Source of the DNA: Acidobacteriota bacterium
GTDB taxonomy: Bacteria; Acidobacteriota; Terriglobia; Acidiferrales; UBA7541
Direction: 5' to 3'
DNA length: 39,478 bases
Assembly: GCA_003166795.1 (NCBI GenBank)
Contig: PMUS01000032.1
Location: 27,949-67,426, forward strand
This document shows positions 17,913 through 25,474 of the stretch, piece by piece (within the stretch, counting starts at the first letter, position 1; each line of letters opens with the position of its first letter). The position numbers and the translations under genes were made by a program. The notes beneath the pieces were generated by a model that was given only the letters and a program-made list of their open reading frames with translations, did not search any database and was not told where the DNA came from.

Positions 17913-18986
17913 ATGAGAACCAAATTTTCCAAAATAATCTTGACCTATGTGCTTTCTTGCGCGGTCGCTCTGGCGACGAGTGCGAGTTTGTTCGCTGCTC
18001 CTCCGAACCAGAATGACGCGCCTCCCGCTCAACCTCAGGCGCAGGACCAGCCGATGTCCTCGCAGTTGACGCCCGAACAGTTGCAGGAACTCGTGGCTCC
18101 GATCGCGCTATATCCCGATGCGCTGGTGGCGCAGATTCTGGCCGCCTCCGCGTATCCAACCCAGATTGTCGAAGCGGAGCGCTTCATGCAGCAGAATCCC
18201 GATCTGAAGGGCGCCGGGCTGGGCGCCGAAGTGGACAAGCAGGATTGGGATCCGAGCGTGAAGGCTCTGACGCAGTTTCCTTCGGTCCTTGCGGATATGG
18301 ACAAGAACCTTTCGTGGACGTCTGAGCTTGGCGACGCCAATTACAACCAGCAGGCCGACGTAATGGGCGCCGTTCAGTTCATGCGCCAGAAGGCACAACA
18401 GGCCGGGAACCTGAAAACAACACCACAACAGACGGTAACGACCCAGGGCCCGACGGTCGTCATTCAACCGGCAAATCCGGACGTCGTGTACGTGCCGAGT
18501 TACGATCCCGAATTAATTTATGGGTATCCCGTCGGCCTTTGGCCCGGATTCTATCCATGGTGGGGCGCGCCGGGACCGTATATTTCGTGGGGAGTCGGAT
18601 TCGGCATCGGCCCATTTTTTGGGTTTGGCTGGGGATGGAATGCCTGGGGTTTTGATTGGTACAACCGAGGCTTGCTGTATGGCGGCGGGCGCTATGCGTT
18701 CCACAGCCATGCGTTTTACGATCGCAATGCCTACTTCCGCGGAAATTACCGGGGCGACGCGCCCGGGGCCCGTGGGGACCGCGGTTTCCGCGGATACGGC
18801 GATGCAGGCCGCGCTGGCGCGGAAGGACGCGCGGGAGGAACTCGCTCTGGCGCATTCGGTGGGTATGACCGCGGCGGAGAGACGCGAGGTTATTCGTCAC
18901 GTGGACGCGCCAGCATGGGCGGTGGATTCGGTGGAGGCGGCGGATTCCATGGAGGCGGCGGACATGGCGGCGGTGGCCGCCGTTAG
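17913..18986 (+). CDS. Exported DUF3300-family protein with Gly-rich tail
   Basis: This 357-residue protein has a signal peptide (about 1-28, ending LFAAPP) followed by a Pro/Gln-rich linker. The DUF3300 domain (about 50-205) holds LTPEQLQELVAPIALYPDALVAQILAASAYP, and then PDVVYVPSYDPELIYGYP. Next come aromatic/Gly-rich stretches (WPGFYPWWGAPGPY, FGIGPFFGFGWGWNAWGFDWYN) and a low-complexity Arg/Gly/His tail (about 265-357). The function is not known; the tail suggests a cell-surface or aggregation-prone exoprotein. The start is ATG 17913 because TGGAGGA sits at ideal distance; the open frame upstream of it is unlikely to be coding. It precedes a DUF2950 gene, a pairing often seen for these two families. 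Confidence 0.9.
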   Translation: MRTKFSKIILTYVLSCAVALATSASLFAAPPNQNDAPPAQPQAQDQPMSSQLTPEQLQELVAPIALYPDALVAQILAASAYPTQIVEAERFMQQNPDLKGAGLGAEVDKQDWDPSVKALTQFPSVLADMDKNLSWTSELGDANYNQQADVMGAVQFMRQKAQQAGNLKTTPQQTVTTQGPTVVIQPANPDVVYVPSYDPELIYGYPVGLWPGFYPWWGAPGPYISWGVGFGIGPFFGFGWGWNAWGFDWYNRGLLYGGGRYAFHSHAFYDRNAYFRGNYRGDAPGARGDRGFRGYGDAGRAGAEGRAGGTRSGAFGGYDRGGETRGYSSRGRASMGGGFGGGGGFHGGGGHGGGGRR

Positions 18987-19057
18987 CCCGCTACTGATCT
19001 AATTGTGGCCAGATCCAAACAGCACTTATTTATGCAGGAATGGAGGAGATGAAAGCA

Positions 19058-20023
19058 ATGTTCTGCAAGACGCGCGGTACAGACGGACCATATCAGAGCG
19101 GCGCTGGCAAGCTCGCCGCCTCCGCGATCCTCGCGGCCGGGATAGCATGGTTTGCGACTCCCGCAACCGCTCAACAAGCCGGCCAGAAAACGTTTCCATC
19201 CGCGAAGGATGCCACGAGCGCGCTGATCGCGGCACTGCAGGCGGACGACTCCGCGGCCTTGGCAACTGTGCTCGGCCCCGACGCGAAAGATATCCTTTCG
19301 TCCGGTGATGAAGTCGAAGATAAGAGCGACCTGGAACAATTCGTGCAGAAATATCAGCAGATGCATCGCATGGTCAGAGAACCGGATGGAACCACGACGC
19401 TGTACGTGGGAGCGGAAAATTGGCCCTCGCCAATTCCGCTGATGCGCAAAGGCGACTCCTGGTATTTCGATACACCTGCCGGCAAGCAGGAAATCGTATA
19501 TCGAAGAATTGGGAAGAACGAACTGGCCGTCATCCAGATATGCCGCGAGTTGGTTGACGCCGAAAACGAGTACTACTCAAAGCCCCACGACGGAGGCTCG
19601 GGCAATGAGTACGCGCAGAAATTCTTCAGCGATCCCGACAAGCACAATGGCCTCTACTGGAAAGCAAGTGCCAGTGAAGGCGAGAGTCCCATCGGTCCGC
19701 TTGTGGCTTCGGCTGCCGCTGAGGGCTATATAAGGGACCCGAACCAGAAACAGCAGCCGTTCATGGGTTATTACTTTCGAGTCCTGAACGGTCAGCGAGG
19801 GAGTGTTCCCGGCGGCGCTCAAAGCTATATCGTAAACGGGAAGATGACCGGCGGCTTTGCATTCGTTGCCTATCCTGCGGAATACCGATCATCCGGAGTA
19901 ATGACGTTCATTGTGGATAAGGACGGCATCGTCTACGAAAAGGATCTGGGCCGAAGTACTACCACGATCGCGAAATCGTTGACGCGGTACGACCGGGATG
20001 CGCGCTGGCGGAAAGCCGACTAG
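19058..20023 (+). CDS. Exported DUF2950-family protein
   Basis: This protein of about 321 residues starts with a basic region and a signal segment (ASAILAAGIAWFATPATAQQ). The DUF2950 region follows: FPSAKDATSALIAALQADDSAALATVLGPDAKDILSSGDEVEDKSDLEQF, then WYFDTPAGKQEIVYRRIGKNEL, and late FMGYYFRVLNGQ and GGFAFVAYPAEYRSSGVMTFIVDKDGIVYEKDLG. The biochemical role is unknown. Three in-frame ATGs (19040, 19049, 19058) lie around a GGAGGAG site; only 19058 has workable spacing from it. The gene follows the DUF3300 gene by about 70 bases on the same strand, so they are probably one operon and possibly act together outside the cytoplasm. Confidence 0.9.
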   Translation: MFCKTRGTDGPYQSGAGKLAASAILAAGIAWFATPATAQQAGQKTFPSAKDATSALIAALQADDSAALATVLGPDAKDILSSGDEVEDKSDLEQFVQKYQQMHRMVREPDGTTTLYVGAENWPSPIPLMRKGDSWYFDTPAGKQEIVYRRIGKNELAVIQICRELVDAENEYYSKPHDGGSGNEYAQKFFSDPDKHNGLYWKASASEGESPIGPLVASAAAEGYIRDPNQKQQPFMGYYFRVLNGQRGSVPGGAQSYIVNGKMTGGFAFVAYPAEYRSSGVMTFIVDKDGIVYEKDLGRSTTTIAKSLTRYDRDARWRKAD

Positions 20024-20062
20024 ACCCGCATGCGCCGATCGGGCCCCTTCGAGTTTATCGTT

Positions 20063-20099
20063 CCCGCCGCGACTCCGTTTATTTATTAGGCGCGGCGGG
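20063..20099. terminator. Stem-loop between convergent DUF2950 and DUF2059 genes
   Basis: CCCGCCGCG (20063-20071) and CGCGGCGGG (20091-20099) form a perfect 9-bp stem with a 19-base AT-rich loop. The right arm overlaps the last codons of the DUF2059 gene. There is no T-run on either strand, so it is at best a non-classical bidirectional terminator. Confidence 0.45.
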
Positions 20100-20759
20100 C
20101 GCCGGCGCGTGTTCCGGTACGGGGGCTTCATCTGAATCGCCACCCTGAGGCTTAAGCATCTGCTTGAGTTCGGGATAATCGCTCGACATCTCCTGCAGAA
20201 TGTTCATCGCGCCCTTTTGTTCCATCTGCACGCCGAGCTCCTCGGATTCCCGCGTCACCTCGGGAAGCGCCTTGAGCACGCGCTGCCCGAGCGGCGATTC
20301 ATAGAACTGAGTGATTGCCTGAATGTCCTCCATTGAAAAAGCCCGCGCATAAATGGGAACCGCGGCGTCCGTCACCGCGCTCGGCGGAGCCGCGCTGGCC
20401 AGTTTCTGGCTGAAGCCGTCCATCAGTTTCGTCACTCGGTCCGCTGGCATGGCCTGGCTCAGCACCTGGCGCACCTGGTTCGTGACGTACGCGCTCAGAC
20501 TGTCTCCCATCTTGGAAGTTTGCATGAGGTCCATCAAGTGGCGGATGGCGGCCTCTTTCGCAGGGTCTATTTTTTCCACGGGCACTGCGGGCGCAGCGGG
20601 CGTGGCCTTTGCCGTCTCAGCCGGCGCACCGGGGGACTGAGCGGGAACGCCGGGCTGATGCGCGGGAGGTTTCGGCGGCGCGCCCGTCGAAGGTGTCTGC
20701 GCGAGCAACGGGCTGGTGGCGAAAAACGCGGTCGCGATCAGGGCAGCTCTAACTCTCAT
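20079..20759 (-). CDS. Exported DUF2059-family protein
   Basis: This 226-residue protein has a signal peptide (about 1-20, ending SPLLAQ), then a Pro/Ala-rich linker (about 21-60). The DUF2059 core (about 65-190) has IRHLMDLMQTSKMGDSLSAYVTNQVRQVL and later IYARAFSMEDIQAITQFYESPLGQRVLKALPEVTRES, which is the family hallmark. It ends in an acidic, Pro/Ala-rich tail. Function is not known in the family. The start ATG has AGGAGAA at good spacing. It is transcribed divergently from the pcm-like gene and converges with the DUF2950 gene. Confidence 0.9.
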   Translation of the reverse strand: MRVRAALIATAFFATSPLLAQTPSTGAPPKPPAHQPGVPAQSPGAPAETAKATPAAPAVPVEKIDPAKEAAIRHLMDLMQTSKMGDSLSAYVTNQVRQVLSQAMPADRVTKLMDGFSQKLASAAPPSAVTDAAVPIYARAFSMEDIQAITQFYESPLGQRVLKALPEVTRESEELGVQMEQKGAMNILQEMSSDYPELKQMLKPQGGDSDEAPVPEHAPAPAAPNK

Positions 20760-20911
20760 CGAATTCTCCTAGGTATTTTTCGTTTCACGCTTCGTTCCTG
20801 CCCCGGCGAGCCGGTCCAATCATCGTAGCGAACGACCGCGGCGTAATCAATCTGCAGCAATCCGAGTTTCGGTGGCAGCGTTGCGGCCCGCACTGTGATA
20901 GTTTCGCCGAA

Positions 20912-21586
20912 GTGGATGGCAACGGTAATCGCACACCGACCGACGGCGCGAACTTTGAGGCCTCACGGCGGGATATGGTTGCTCGCCAGCTTCGCGAACG
21001 CGGCATTCGCTCGGAGCGCGTTCTTGGCGCGATGGAGACGGTCCCCCGGCACCTATTTGTACCATCGGAACGTGTGCCCGAGGCCTACTCCGACGAAGCC
21101 CTGCCGGTCGGCGAAGGCCAGACGATATCGCAGCCTTATGTGGTCGCGGCGAGCGCCGAGGCACTTGCCCTCGAGGGCCACGAACGCGTGCTGGAAGTTG
21201 GCGCAGGGACGGGATATCAAGCCGCTGTACTCTCGCTGCTCGCTCGCGAGGTGATCGCCGTCGAGACAATTCCTTCGCTGGCCGAATCAGCGCGCGAGCG
21301 CCTGACGCGGCTGGGCTACTCGAACGTCCGGGTGGAACAAGGTGATGGTTCAGAGGGACTTGCGGGCGAGGCGCCATTTGACGCGATTCTGGTGTCCGCT
21401 GCCGCGCCTGCAGTTCCGCAGCCTCTGATTGATCAGCTTGCGGAGGGCGGTCGCCTGGTGATTCCCGTGGGCCTGACCGATCGTCAGCAACTGCTTCGCA
21501 TCGTGAAGGAAGGGAACCGGACGACGGAGCAGAAGCTGTTCCCGTGCCGATTTGTGCCGCTCGTCGGACGTTTCGGTTGGCGTTAA
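20912..21586 (+). CDS. pcm: Protein-L-isoaspartate O-methyltransferase
   Basis: This 224-residue enzyme transfers a methyl group from SAM to L-isoaspartyl residues, starting repair of aged proteins. The family pattern runs throughout: MVARQLRERGIRSERVLGAMETVPRHLFVP, LPVGEGQTISQPYVVA, the SAM loop VLEVGAGTGYQAAVL, VEQGDGSEGLAGEAPFDAILVSAAAP, and GGRLVIPVG. The GTG at 20912 gives the full-length frame. ATG 20975, preceded by GGCGGGAT, would give MVARQLRERGI and is a credible alternative. It is a single gene followed 34 bases later by a glycosyltransferase. Confidence 0.95.
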   Translation: MDGNGNRTPTDGANFEASRRDMVARQLRERGIRSERVLGAMETVPRHLFVPSERVPEAYSDEALPVGEGQTISQPYVVAASAEALALEGHERVLEVGAGTGYQAAVLSLLAREVIAVETIPSLAESARERLTRLGYSNVRVEQGDGSEGLAGEAPFDAILVSAAAPAVPQPLIDQLAEGGRLVIPVGLTDRQQLLRIVKEGNRTTEQKLFPCRFVPLVGRFGWR

Positions 21587-21620
21587 ATCATGCTGGGAGT
21601 ATCTTGCGAATGAGCGGCCG

Positions 21621-22376
21621 ATGAGCCAGATGCCACCGGAACTTTCCATCATCATTCCCGCTTACAACGAAGGGAAGCGACTCGGCCGCGGTCTCTCGCG
21701 CATCCGTGAACACTTCGCGAGCCAGGCCGGCGGTATTGCCGGGATCGAGATTCTCGTCGTGGACGACGGATCAACCGACGACACGGCGCGAATCGCGCAG
21801 GATTGGGCGCGCGACATGCCGTCTCTTCGCCTTGTCTCGAATGGTGAGAATCGCGGAAAAGGCTACAGCGTTCGGCACGGAATGCTCGAAGCGCGCGGGC
21901 GCGTGGCTATCTTCACCGATGCAGATCTTTCTTCGCCGATCGAGGAGTCGGAAAAGCTGCTGAGCGCCATTCGCGAAGGCAACGACATCGCCATCGGATC
22001 ACGCGCGCTCGATCGCTCCCTCATTTTTGGTCATCAGTCGCATATGCGAGAGGCCGCGGGCGTCATCTTCAATACTTTCGTTCGGGTCCTCACCGGCCTT
22101 CCGTTCCAGGATACTCAATGTGGATTCAAGGCGTTCGTGCGTGAGCGGTGCCTCGTAATTTTCGAGCAACAGAAAATCGAGCGATTCGGTTTCGACCCGG
22201 AGATTCTGTTTCTCGCGCGCCGTCACGGCTTGCGGACAGCCGAAGTGCCGGTTCGCTGGGCGCACGATCCGGGAACGAAAGTCCATATGATCCGCGATAG
22301 CCTGCTCATGTTCAGCGATCTCGTCTATATCCGCTGGAATTTGTTGCTCGGCCGCTATCCGGCGAAGCGAGCCTGA
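21621..22376 (+). CDS. GT2 glycosyltransferase, dolichyl-phosphate-glucose synthase-like
   Basis: This 251-residue protein has a GT-A fold: LSIIIPAYNEGKRL at the start, ILVVDDGSTDDT, NRGKGYSVRHGML, and FTDADLSSPIEE (metal-binding DAD). A C-terminal part contains DTQCGFKAFVRERCLVIF, FDPEILFLARRHGLRTAEVPVRWAHDPGTKV, which resembles the dolichyl/undecaprenyl-phosphate glucosyltransferase branch. It would load a sugar from a nucleotide donor onto a polyprenyl phosphate at the inner membrane. There is no clear membrane segment after the catalytic domain, unlike GtrB types. The longer open frame upstream of ATG 21621 overlaps pcm and lacks family sequence, so I start here; the ribosome binding site is weak. 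Confidence 0.88.
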   Translation: MSQMPPELSIIIPAYNEGKRLGRGLSRIREHFASQAGGIAGIEILVVDDGSTDDTARIAQDWARDMPSLRLVSNGENRGKGYSVRHGMLEARGRVAIFTDADLSSPIEESEKLLSAIREGNDIAIGSRALDRSLIFGHQSHMREAAGVIFNTFVRVLTGLPFQDTQCGFKAFVRERCLVIFEQQKIERFGFDPEILFLARRHGLRTAEVPVRWAHDPGTKVHMIRDSLLMFSDLVYIRWNLLLGRYPAKRA

Positions 22377-22449
22377 AACGCGCTGAAATCAACCGGATCT
22401 GCAATCCGTGGCCGTGACGATAGAGGGCGCTGTACTGCGCAAATAAGTT

Positions 22450-23016
22450 CTACTTGCGCGGCCGAGCGGTGGGTGGAAGCAGCCCGTTCAGCCGCAGGTA
22501 CATGGCGGCCATGCTGTAATGGTCGCCGTAGTCCTGCGCCATCGTAACCACCATGAAGCCTTTAGAAACCAGCTTTCCACCAATAAATGGTACCTGCTCG
22601 CCGAACTTCGAATCCTCCGTCTGCGCCAGCGACTGCGTGCAAAAGTCGAACGAGGCCTTCAACGCTGGGACCAGGGTATCCTTCGGATCTTCATCCTTGA
22701 GGTCAGGCGCCTTAGGAGCTTTAACGCCGGAAATCAGCGAGCAGAGACCATAATTCGCGTGAACCATGTGAACCACCAGGTGCCCGAAGGTGATTTGCTG
22801 CGGCGTGGGCCGGAAGCTGAACTTGTCGGCGGGCATTTCCTCGACGGCCTCGAAAGTATCCTTTGATTCGGTATCAACCAGTTTTCGCAACGCGTTTGAA
22901 ACAGGATTCATCTCCGGCTGTGCAGCTTGTTGTGCATCGGCCGCCGGCGCTTGCTGCGCGAGTGCCGCAAGCGGGGCCAGCCCCAGCGCCAGGATTACCA
23001 GACAGACTCGTTTCAT
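22450..23016 (-). CDS. Exported DinB-like (DinB/YfiT superfamily) protein
   Basis: This 188-residue protein carries a signal peptide (about 1-20, ending LAALAQ). A four-helix DinB-like domain has FRPTPQQITFGHLVVHMVHANYG, with metal-ligand candidates H79, H83 and H86. The ending DYGDHYSMAAMYLRLNGLLPP matches the family end, with a histidine and LRLNG--PP. DinB-like proteins are metal-binding and some are thiol-dependent transferases; an exported one has no assigned role. Start ATG 23014-23016 follows CCGGAGG with 8-base spacing; the longer frame upstream is not credible. Its promoter and palindromes lie in the divergent gap with the membrane-protein gene. Confidence 0.85.
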   Translation of the reverse strand: MKRVCLVILALGLAPLAALAQQAPAADAQQAAQPEMNPVSNALRKLVDTESKDTFEAVEEMPADKFSFRPTPQQITFGHLVVHMVHANYGLCSLISGVKAPKAPDLKDEDPKDTLVPALKASFDFCTQSLAQTEDSKFGEQVPFIGGKLVSKGFMVVTMAQDYGDHYSMAAMYLRLNGLLPPTARPRK

Positions 23017-23048
23017 CGATTCGCCTCCGGTGGATTGCGTGCGGCCCA

Positions 23049-23077
23049 AGGATAGTCCGCGTGATGCCGCTTCACAA
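23049..23077 (-). promoter_or_regulatory. Predicted sigma70-like promoter of the DinB-like gene
   Basis: Reading the minus strand, TTGTGA (23077-23072) and TATCCT (23054-23049) are 17 bases apart, each matching four of six consensus bases or close to it. The -10 ends 33 bases before the DinB-like start. This is a pattern match only. Confidence 0.5.
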
Positions 23078-23097
23078 GCGAATCCGTTTCGCCCTGC

Positions 23098-23118
23098 AAC
23101 TCGTTTCGCAAACGAGTT
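23098..23118. promoter_or_regulatory. Palindrome 1 (candidate operator)
   Basis: AACTCGTTT and AAACGAGTT are perfect 9-bp arms around a CGC centre (23107-23109). It sits between the two divergent promoters. Confidence 0.6.
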
Positions 23119-23131
23119 ATATGTTGCATAT
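23119..23131. promoter_or_regulatory. Palindrome 2 (candidate operator)
   Basis: ATATG-TTG-CATAT is a perfect 5-bp inverted repeat touching palindrome 1. Shorter than its neighbours, it could be chance on its own. Confidence 0.4.
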
Positions 23132-23140
23132 CGAGCGCGA

Positions 23141-23157
23141 ACTTTGCGACGCAAAGT
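23141..23157. promoter_or_regulatory. Palindrome 3 (candidate operator)
   Basis: ACTTTGCG-A-CGCAAAGT has perfect 8-bp arms and a single central base. It ends two bases before the TTGACA of the plus-strand promoter, a good place for a repressor or activator. Confidence 0.65.
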
Positions 23158-23159
23158 AC

Positions 23160-23187
23160 TTGACAGGGGTCGGAATAATGCTACTCT
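23160..23187 (+). promoter_or_regulatory. Predicted sigma70-like promoter of the membrane protein/regulator/cis-prenyltransferase operon
   Basis: A perfect TTGACA (23160-23165) is followed after 16 bases by TACTCT (23182-23187). Transcription would start near 23194, at the ATG itself. The mRNA is then leaderless, or the true start is the GTG at 23236. Confidence 0.55.
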
Positions 23188-23193
23188 TGGCTG

Positions 23194-23808
23194 ATGCGTC
23201 CGTTCCAACGCCGGCCTGTTCACACGGAAAATCCCGTGGCGCTCGATGACCGCGCCCGCGACAACATTCGCTTCATCCGCGAAACCATGGAGCGCGCCAG
23301 CTCGTTTACGGCCGTGCCGGGCTGGGGCGGCGTCGCGATGGGGATTACCGCGCTCGGCGCGGCGGTAATCGCTTCCCGGCAAGCCTCGACCCTCGCATGG
23401 CTGCTGACCTGGATCGGCGAAGCGGCTGTCGCCATTGGCATAGCGCTATGGACCACTTACACCAAGGCGCGCGACGCGGAAACGTCGCTTTTTACGGGGC
23501 CGGGCCGCCGATTCGTATATAGCTTCGCGCCGCCCCTTTTCGTGGGCGTGCTGTTGACCATGCTGTTTTTTCGCATCGGATCGATCGAACAAGTGCCCGG
23601 CGTGTGGCTCCTCCTGTACGGAACGGCCGTGGTCACTGGCGGCGCTTTTTCGATCCGCCTGGTGCCGCTGATGGGACTTTGCTTCATGGTGCTGGGCACG
23701 GTAGCGTTTTTCTGCCCATCGAGCTGGGGCAACGCGTTCCTAGCCGGCGGGTTCGGCGGATTGCACGTGATTTTCGGGGGCGTAATTGCGAGGAAATATG
23801 GCGGCTAA
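23194..23808 (+). CDS. Multi-pass membrane protein of unknown function
   Basis: This 204-residue protein starts with a charged segment (IRFIRETMERASSFTAVPGWGGVAMGITALGAAVIAS) and has about six hydrophobic helices. They pair up across the sequence (for example LAWLLTWIGEAAVAIGIALWTTY, FAPPLFVGVLLTMLFF, WLLLYGTAVVTGGAFSI, GNAFLAGGFGGLHVIFGGVIARKYGG). I do not recognise a named family. The ATG at 23194 would be leaderless given the promoter; GTG 23236 is the other choice and gives a protein 14 residues shorter. Its stop overlaps the start of the winged-helix regulator by 11 bases, so the two are coupled. Such coupled pairs suggest the membrane protein senses or sequesters for the regulator, which is inference. 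Confidence 0.75.
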   Translation: MRPFQRRPVHTENPVALDDRARDNIRFIRETMERASSFTAVPGWGGVAMGITALGAAVIASRQASTLAWLLTWIGEAAVAIGIALWTTYTKARDAETSLFTGPGRRFVYSFAPPLFVGVLLTMLFFRIGSIEQVPGVWLLLYGTAVVTGGAFSIRLVPLMGLCFMVLGTVAFFCPSSWGNAFLAGGFGGLHVIFGGVIARKYGG

Positions 23809-24178
23809 GTCAGGAGTCTTCCGCACCGCGCGGGACGAAAAAACAAAGCAGGGAACGCCGGCGGTACGCCCAGCCACGGCCGCGGCCTCGAGTCTTGACC
23901 GCCTGATTCACGAGCGCACACGGCTCGCAATCGTCAGCGCGCTTGCCGTGAACGCGTCGCTTGCCTTCAACGAACTCAAGCAGCTTCTTCGCGTGACCGA
24001 CGGCAACCTGAGCGTCCACGCGCGCAAGCTCGAGGATGCCGGCTACATTGGCTGCACGAAATCGTTTGCCGGGCGCATGCCCAAGACGGAATTCCGTCTG
24101 ACACCCGCAGGGCGCCGGGCATTGGAGAAGTACCTCGACCACATGGAAGCACTGATCCACGCGACGCGCGAGGGATAG
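23798..24178 (+). CDS. Winged-helix transcriptional regulator
   Basis: This 126-residue regulator has a winged-helix domain of the HTH_27 type (about residues 32-115): LDRLIHERTRLAIVSALAVNASLAFNELKQLLRVTDGNLSVHARKLEDAGYIGCTKSFAGRMPKTEFRLTPAGRRAL. The recognition helix is TDGNLSVHARKLE. A basic N-terminal tail of about 30 residues is probably disordered. AGGA lies before ATG 23798, which overlaps the membrane-protein stop. It is the best candidate for binding the three palindromes about 640-700 bases upstream, at the operon promoter. No ligand can be inferred. Confidence 0.85.
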   Translation: MAAKSGVFRTARDEKTKQGTPAVRPATAAASSLDRLIHERTRLAIVSALAVNASLAFNELKQLLRVTDGNLSVHARKLEDAGYIGCTKSFAGRMPKTEFRLTPAGRRALEKYLDHMEALIHATREG

Positions 24179-24202
24179 AAAGGCAGATTTTCTCGACACG
24201 GT

Positions 24203-24940
24203 ATGGGAAACGGCGCATCCAGAATCATTGCGGCTCCTAAACTTCACGTCGCCATTCTGCTTGATGGCAACGGCCGCTGGGCCGCTGCGCGCGGACTCTC
24301 TCGCTCCGAGGGCCACCGGGCGGGTGTGGCGGCGGTGCGGCGCGTGGTTCGCGCCGCTCCTGCGCTCGGCATCGGCACGCTCACGCTCTATGCGTTCTCG
24401 GCGAACAATTGGAATCGCCCGCTGGGCGAAGTATCCGCCCTGCTCGACTTGCTCGAAAACTACCTGCGCGCCGAAGCGTCCGAATGCGCGGCGAAGGGCG
24501 TGCGCTTGCGCGTGATTGGCCGGCGCGACAGAATTCCTCCCACCCTCATCGAAGCCATCGAATTGGCCGAGCGCGCGACGTCCGCGGGGCGCGCCCTCGA
24601 ATTGCGCATCGCGCTCGACTACTCTTCGCGCGAAGCGATCCTTCGCGCGTCCTGCTGGATGATGTCGAGCCTGGAAGTTTCCGACAGCGAATTCGCACGG
24701 CGGCTGGGCCAGGTCACCCACGGCGGCGGTTCCGCGCCGGACGTGGATCTTCTGATCCGAACGGGCGGCGAGCGGCGGCTGAGCGACTTCATGCTGTGGG
24801 AATGCGCCTACGCCGAATTGCTGTTCACGCCGCGAATGTGGCCCGAATTCGAAGCGGAAGATCTCGCCGCGGCCATCGAGGATTTTCTCGGCCGCGAGCG
24901 GCGTTTTGGCCGCCTGCCGGAAACCGCCGCAGCCAGTTAA
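24203..24940 (+). CDS. cis-Prenyltransferase (undecaprenyl diphosphate synthase-like)
   Basis: This 245-residue enzyme condenses isopentenyl diphosphate onto an allylic diphosphate in cis, making the carrier lipid for cell-wall sugars. Motifs present: ILLDGNGRWAAARG (family norm is IMDGNGRWA; catalytic Asp kept), GHRAGVAAVRRVV, LTLYAFSANNWNRP, and LLIRTGGERRLSDFMLWECAYAELLF. It lies 24 bases after the regulator on the same strand, not beside cdsA/dxr as housekeeping uppS usually does. The variation from the standard motif and the location suggest a second paralogue, perhaps with a different chain length; this is inference. Its stop shares bases with the convergent NUDIX gene stop. Confidence 0.93.
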   Translation: MGNGASRIIAAPKLHVAILLDGNGRWAAARGLSRSEGHRAGVAAVRRVVRAAPALGIGTLTLYAFSANNWNRPLGEVSALLDLLENYLRAEASECAAKGVRLRVIGRRDRIPPTLIEAIELAERATSAGRALELRIALDYSSREAILRASCWMMSSLEVSDSEFARRLGQVTHGGGSAPDVDLLIRTGGERRLSDFMLWECAYAELLFTPRMWPEFEAEDLAAAIEDFLGRERRFGRLPETAAAS

Positions 24941-25419
24941 GAGTTTTCGCGCTCGCGCGCCATCTCAAAAGCCTTTAGGAACACCCGCGTCGCGGTCTCC
25001 GTCAGCGAATATTTCCCGAGTTCCGAGGGAGTGGCCCATGCCACGTCGGTAACGTCGCTTCCCGCGCGCGCTTCTCCGCGAACCGCTTCGCACAAATAGT
25101 CGAGAACCACGAAGTGGTATCTTGTTTTTCCGTCGGCGTCGGGATTGATGCGCTCGAATACCTCGATCAAATCGCCCACGCGCACCTCGATTCCCGTTTC
25201 CTCGCCAAGCTCGCGCCGCACGCCTTCGAGGATCGTCTCGCCCACCTCGAGCATTCCACCGGGAATCGACCATTGCCCTTCGAGCGGCGGCCCACCTCGG
25301 CGAATCAAGAGCGCGCGGCCGTTCGAAATCACCACGCCGCCCACTCCCACCATCGGGCGCTCCGGGTATTCGCGGCCGTCGGACACTTTTACAGGAACCT
25401 CCGCGGAACAATTTGACAC
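24937..25419 (-). CDS. NUDIX hydrolase
   Basis: This protein of about 160 residues hydrolyses a nucleoside diphosphate linked to another moiety. The NUDIX box is intact: GGMLEVGETILEGVRRELGEETGI (G-x5-E-x7-REL-x-EE-x-G). The preceding VGVGGVVISNGRALLIRRGGPPLEGQWSIPGG is typical of the ADP-ribose and GDP-mannose-like groups; substrate is not decided. The GTG at 25417-25419 has no ribosome binding site and lies in the promoter zone of the divergent LysW-like gene. An in-frame GTG at 25384-25386, preceded by GGAGG, is a good alternative and leaves the domain whole. Confidence 0.9.
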   Translation of the reverse strand: MSNCSAEVPVKVSDGREYPERPMVGVGGVVISNGRALLIRRGGPPLEGQWSIPGGMLEVGETILEGVRRELGEETGIEVRVGDLIEVFERINPDADGKTRYHFVVLDYLCEAVRGEARAGSDVTDVAWATPSELGKYSLTETATRVFLKAFEMARERENS

Positions 25420-25427
25420 TGGCGTTA

Positions 25428-25433
25428 TATAAT
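25428..25433 (+). promoter_or_regulatory. Possible -10 element of the LysW-like gene
   Basis: A perfect TATAAT lies 41 bases before the GTG start. A TTGACA at 25413-25418 is too close (9 bases) to serve as its -35. The -10 assignment is weak. Confidence 0.35.
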
Positions 25434-25474
25434 ACGACGTCCGGTAGAACTTAGCCCCAGGAGGAGAGATTCAC

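Noticed and set aside
18780-18986. Gly-rich repeats at the DUF3300 C-terminus as a DNA repeat array
   Set aside because: The repetition is low-complexity coding (Gly/His/Arg codons) without regular spacers, so it is neither CRISPR nor a separate repeat element.
22394-22408. CGGAT-CTGCA-ATCCG hairpin between glycosyltransferase and DinB-like genes
   Set aside because: The stem is only 5 bp without a T-run, within chance expectation.
25413-25433. TTGACA and TATAAT as one promoter
   Set aside because: The spacing is only 9 bases, far from the 16-18 needed, so only the -10 is kept as a weak candidate.
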